From: Stenotrophomonas maltophilia | GTDB lineage: Bacteria > Pseudomonadota > Gammaproteobacteria > Xanthomonadales > Xanthomonadaceae | Reading direction: 5' to 3' | DNA: 64,000 nucleotides | Assembly (NCBI RefSeq): GCF_002799155.1 | Contig: NZ_NERD01000002.1 | Location: forward strand, 4,016,501-4,080,500 | In this document: positions 62,616-64,000 of the stretch, in pieces | How the letters are laid out: every line of letters begins with the position of its first letter | Position numbering within the stretch: the stretch's first letter is position 1 | The notes under the pieces: generated by a model | Database searches by the model: none | What the model saw: the letters and a program-made list of their open reading frames with translations, nothing else | What the model was told of the DNA's origin: nothing | Translations under genes and position numbers: made by a program

Positions 62616-63710
62616 ATGGCACGGACCCGGGTCGGCATCATCTTCGGGGGCAAGTCCTCCGAGCACGAAGTTTCGCTGCAGTCGGCGAAGAACATCCTTG
62701 ACGCGCTTGATCGCGAGCGCTTCGAGCCGGTGCTGGTCGGCATCGACAAGCAGGGCCAGTGGCATCTGAGCCAGCCGGACACCTTTCTGATCAACGCCGA
62801 TGATCCGTCACGCATCGCCCTGCATCGCTCGGGCCAGTCGCTGGCGGTGCGCCCGGGTGCGGAACAGGCGCAGCTGCAGCCGTCCGACGCGGCCAGTGCA
62901 CTGGGGCAGATCGACGTCGTGCTGCCCATCGTACACGGGCCACTGGGCGAGGACGGTGCGCTGCAGGGCCTGCTGCGCATGGCCAACCTGCCCTTCGTGG
63001 GTTCGCCGGTACTAGGCTCTGCGGTGGCGATGGACAAGGACGTGACCAAGCGCCTGCTGCGCGACGCCGGGTTGCGGGTGGCGCCGTGGCTGTGCATCCG
63101 TCGCCCCCAGGCGGCGACGGTCGATGTCGATGCGGTGATCGCGCAGCTCGGCCTGCCGCTGTTCGTGAAGCCTGCCAACCAGGGGTCATCGGTAGGCGTG
63201 AGCAAGGTCAAGGACGCGGCGGCTTTCGCCGAGGCACTCGAACTGGCATTGCGCTATGACCACAAGGTGCTGGTGGAATCGGCGGTGGTCGGCCGCGAGA
63301 TCGAGTGCGCGGTGCTGGGCAACGAACACCCACAGGCCAGCCTGTGCGGCGAGGTGGTGGTACACGACGAGTTCTACGCCTACGACACCAAGTACATCAA
63401 CGAAGCGGGCGCCGAAGTGGTGGTACCCGCGGATATTGATGCTGCAACCCAGGCGCGCATCCAGCAGGTCGCGCTGCAGGCCTACCAGGCGCTGGAGTGT
63501 GCGGGCATGGCGCGCGTGGACGTGTTCCTCACCGCGGGCGGCGACATCATCATCAACGAGGTCAACACGCTGCCCGGCTTCACCCGCATCAGCATGTACC
63601 CGAAATTGTGGGGTGCCAGCGGCGTGAATTACACCACGCTGATCACGCGCCTGATCGAACTGGCGCTGGAGCGCCATGCAGCCGATCGTGGATTGCACAG
63701 CGCCGTGTAG
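62616..63710 (+). CDS. ddl: D-alanine--D-alanine ligase
   Basis: A 364-residue ATP-grasp enzyme making the D-Ala-D-Ala end of peptidoglycan stem peptides. [10 protein letters not shown] (near 11-20), H-G-x-x-G-E-D-G ([11 protein letters not shown]), [11 protein letters not shown] (near 185) and [10 protein letters not shown] (near 313) are all in place; the D-T-K-Y segment near the omega loop has Tyr, as in D-Ala-specific enzymes. It stands outside any mur/fts cluster, so it may be the DdlA-like copy. Confidence 0.94.
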   Translation: MARTRVGIIFGGKSSEHEVSLQSAKNILDALDRERFEPVLVGIDKQGQWHLSQPDTFLINADDPSRIALHRSGQSLAVRPGAEQAQLQPSDAASALGQIDVVLPIVHGPLGEDGALQGLLRMANLPFVGSPVLGSAVAMDKDVTKRLLRDAGLRVAPWLCIRRPQAATVDVDAVIAQLGLPLFVKPANQGSSVGVSKVKDAAAFAEALELALRYDHKVLVESAVVGREIECAVLGNEHPQASLCGEVVVHDEFYAYDTKYINEAGAEVVVPADIDAATQARIQQVALQAYQALECAGMARVDVFLTAGGDIIINEVNTLPGFTRISMYPKLWGASGVNYTTLITRLIELALERHAADRGLHSAV

Positions 63711-63806
63711 CGTCGAACCATGCTCGATGGCCCTCTTCAGCGCCGGGCCGTGCTCGACTCCAAAGAGGGCAGTGCCCGCCAGCGGCGGGCACTGCGTGCG
63801 GGTCTT
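63711..63806. repeat. Imperfect GTAG element and a strong REP hairpin after ddl
   Basis: GTAGCGTCGAACC-ATG-CTCGATGG begins at 63707, overlapping the ddl stop. GCAGTGCCCGCC-AGC-GGCGGGCACTGC (63769-63795) has perfect 12-bp arms and probably ends both convergent transcripts. Confidence 0.75.
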
Positions 63807-63962
63807 CTAGCCGCGCTTCCGGAACATCGAGATCACCGCAAGGATCAGGAACACCACGAACAGGATCCAGGCGATGTTCGTTGCGGCCCCGGCAATGCCG
63901 GAGAACCCCAGAACGGCGGCGATGATGGCGATGACAAAGAAGATGATGGCGTAGTGCAGCAT
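63807..63962 (-). CDS. DUF1328 family micro membrane protein
   Basis: A 51-residue protein, almost entirely two hydrophobic helices: [20 protein letters not shown], then [20 protein letters not shown] and a basic F-R-K-R-G tail. This is the DUF1328 (YtjA) family, common and stress-linked in proteobacteria, with unknown function. Start at 63960-63962 follows GAGGAG by 5 bp. It is convergent with ddl. Confidence 0.92.
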   Translation of the reverse strand: MLHYAIIFFVIAIIAAVLGFSGIAGAATNIAWILFVVFLILAVISMFRKRG

Positions 63963-64000
63963 GGCGCTCCTCGCGGGTGGTCGAGCCTTGGATGGCGTGG

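Overview
The window is GC-rich (about two thirds G+C by eye), densely packed chromosomal DNA of a gammaproteobacterium of the Xanthomonadaceae. Gene content, strong third-position GC bias and abundant short palindromes ending in GTAG (the SMAG/REP type) point to the Stenotrophomonas maltophilia group. I see no prophage, insertion sequence, CRISPR array, rRNA or tRNA.

Layout. 1-8 kb: end of a probable cation-efflux gene, the peroxide-resistance gene ohr, then a valine-catabolic operon on the minus strand (mmsA, acyl-CoA dehydrogenase, enoyl-CoA hydratase, 3-hydroxyisobutyryl-CoA hydrolase, mmsB). It diverges from an XRE/ImmA-type regulator, and two matching half-sites lie between them. 8-15 kb: patatin-like lipase, an NAD-salvage pair (nadM-Nudix, nadV), a cobalamin riboswitch before queH (a B12-independent epoxyqueuosine reductase), and nicotinamidase. 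15-22 kb: NYN-domain protein, purU, LysR regulator, a lower-GC two-gene cassette of secreted proteins, OYE reductase, sirtuin, thioesterase, LysE exporter. 22-28 kb: nrdB, nrdA with a probable NrdR box, zapE and a hydrolase. 28-37 kb: DMT transporter, secreted nuclease, cytochrome c, and a TetR gene divergent from a leucine/isovalerate cluster (isovaleryl-CoA dehydrogenase, methylcrotonyl-CoA carboxylase).

37-42 kb is the most unusual part. A SagB-type flavin dehydrogenase diverges from a 98-residue protein with a nitrile-hydratase-like leader (a probable ribosomally made, modified peptide). This is convergent with an operon of a cNMP-binding GGDEF protein and a class III nucleotidyl cyclase with TPRs. 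The last two resemble the Xanthomonas campestris cGMP to c-di-GMP relay. Together they look like a peptide-modification system tied to second-messenger signalling.

42-64 kb: glyoxylate shunt (aceB, aceA) with a LysR gene, a LysR/MFS pair, signal peptidase I, two tandem degenerate type II dehydroquinase-like proteins, an M3 peptidase lipoprotein, acyltransferase, arfB, a DUF2059 protein, a pseudouridine synthase, an O-methyltransferase, an intact four-gene cluster like E. coli yaiS-yaiP-yaiX-yaiO (deacetylase, glycosyltransferase, hexapeptide acyltransferase, outer-membrane barrel), ubiJ-ubiB, ddl and a DUF1328 micro-membrane protein.

Intergenic spaces are rich in repeats: at least seven GGGGTC-bounded hairpins, many GTAG/REP palindromes, and three copies of a larger composite element carrying GGCAAC-type short repeats.
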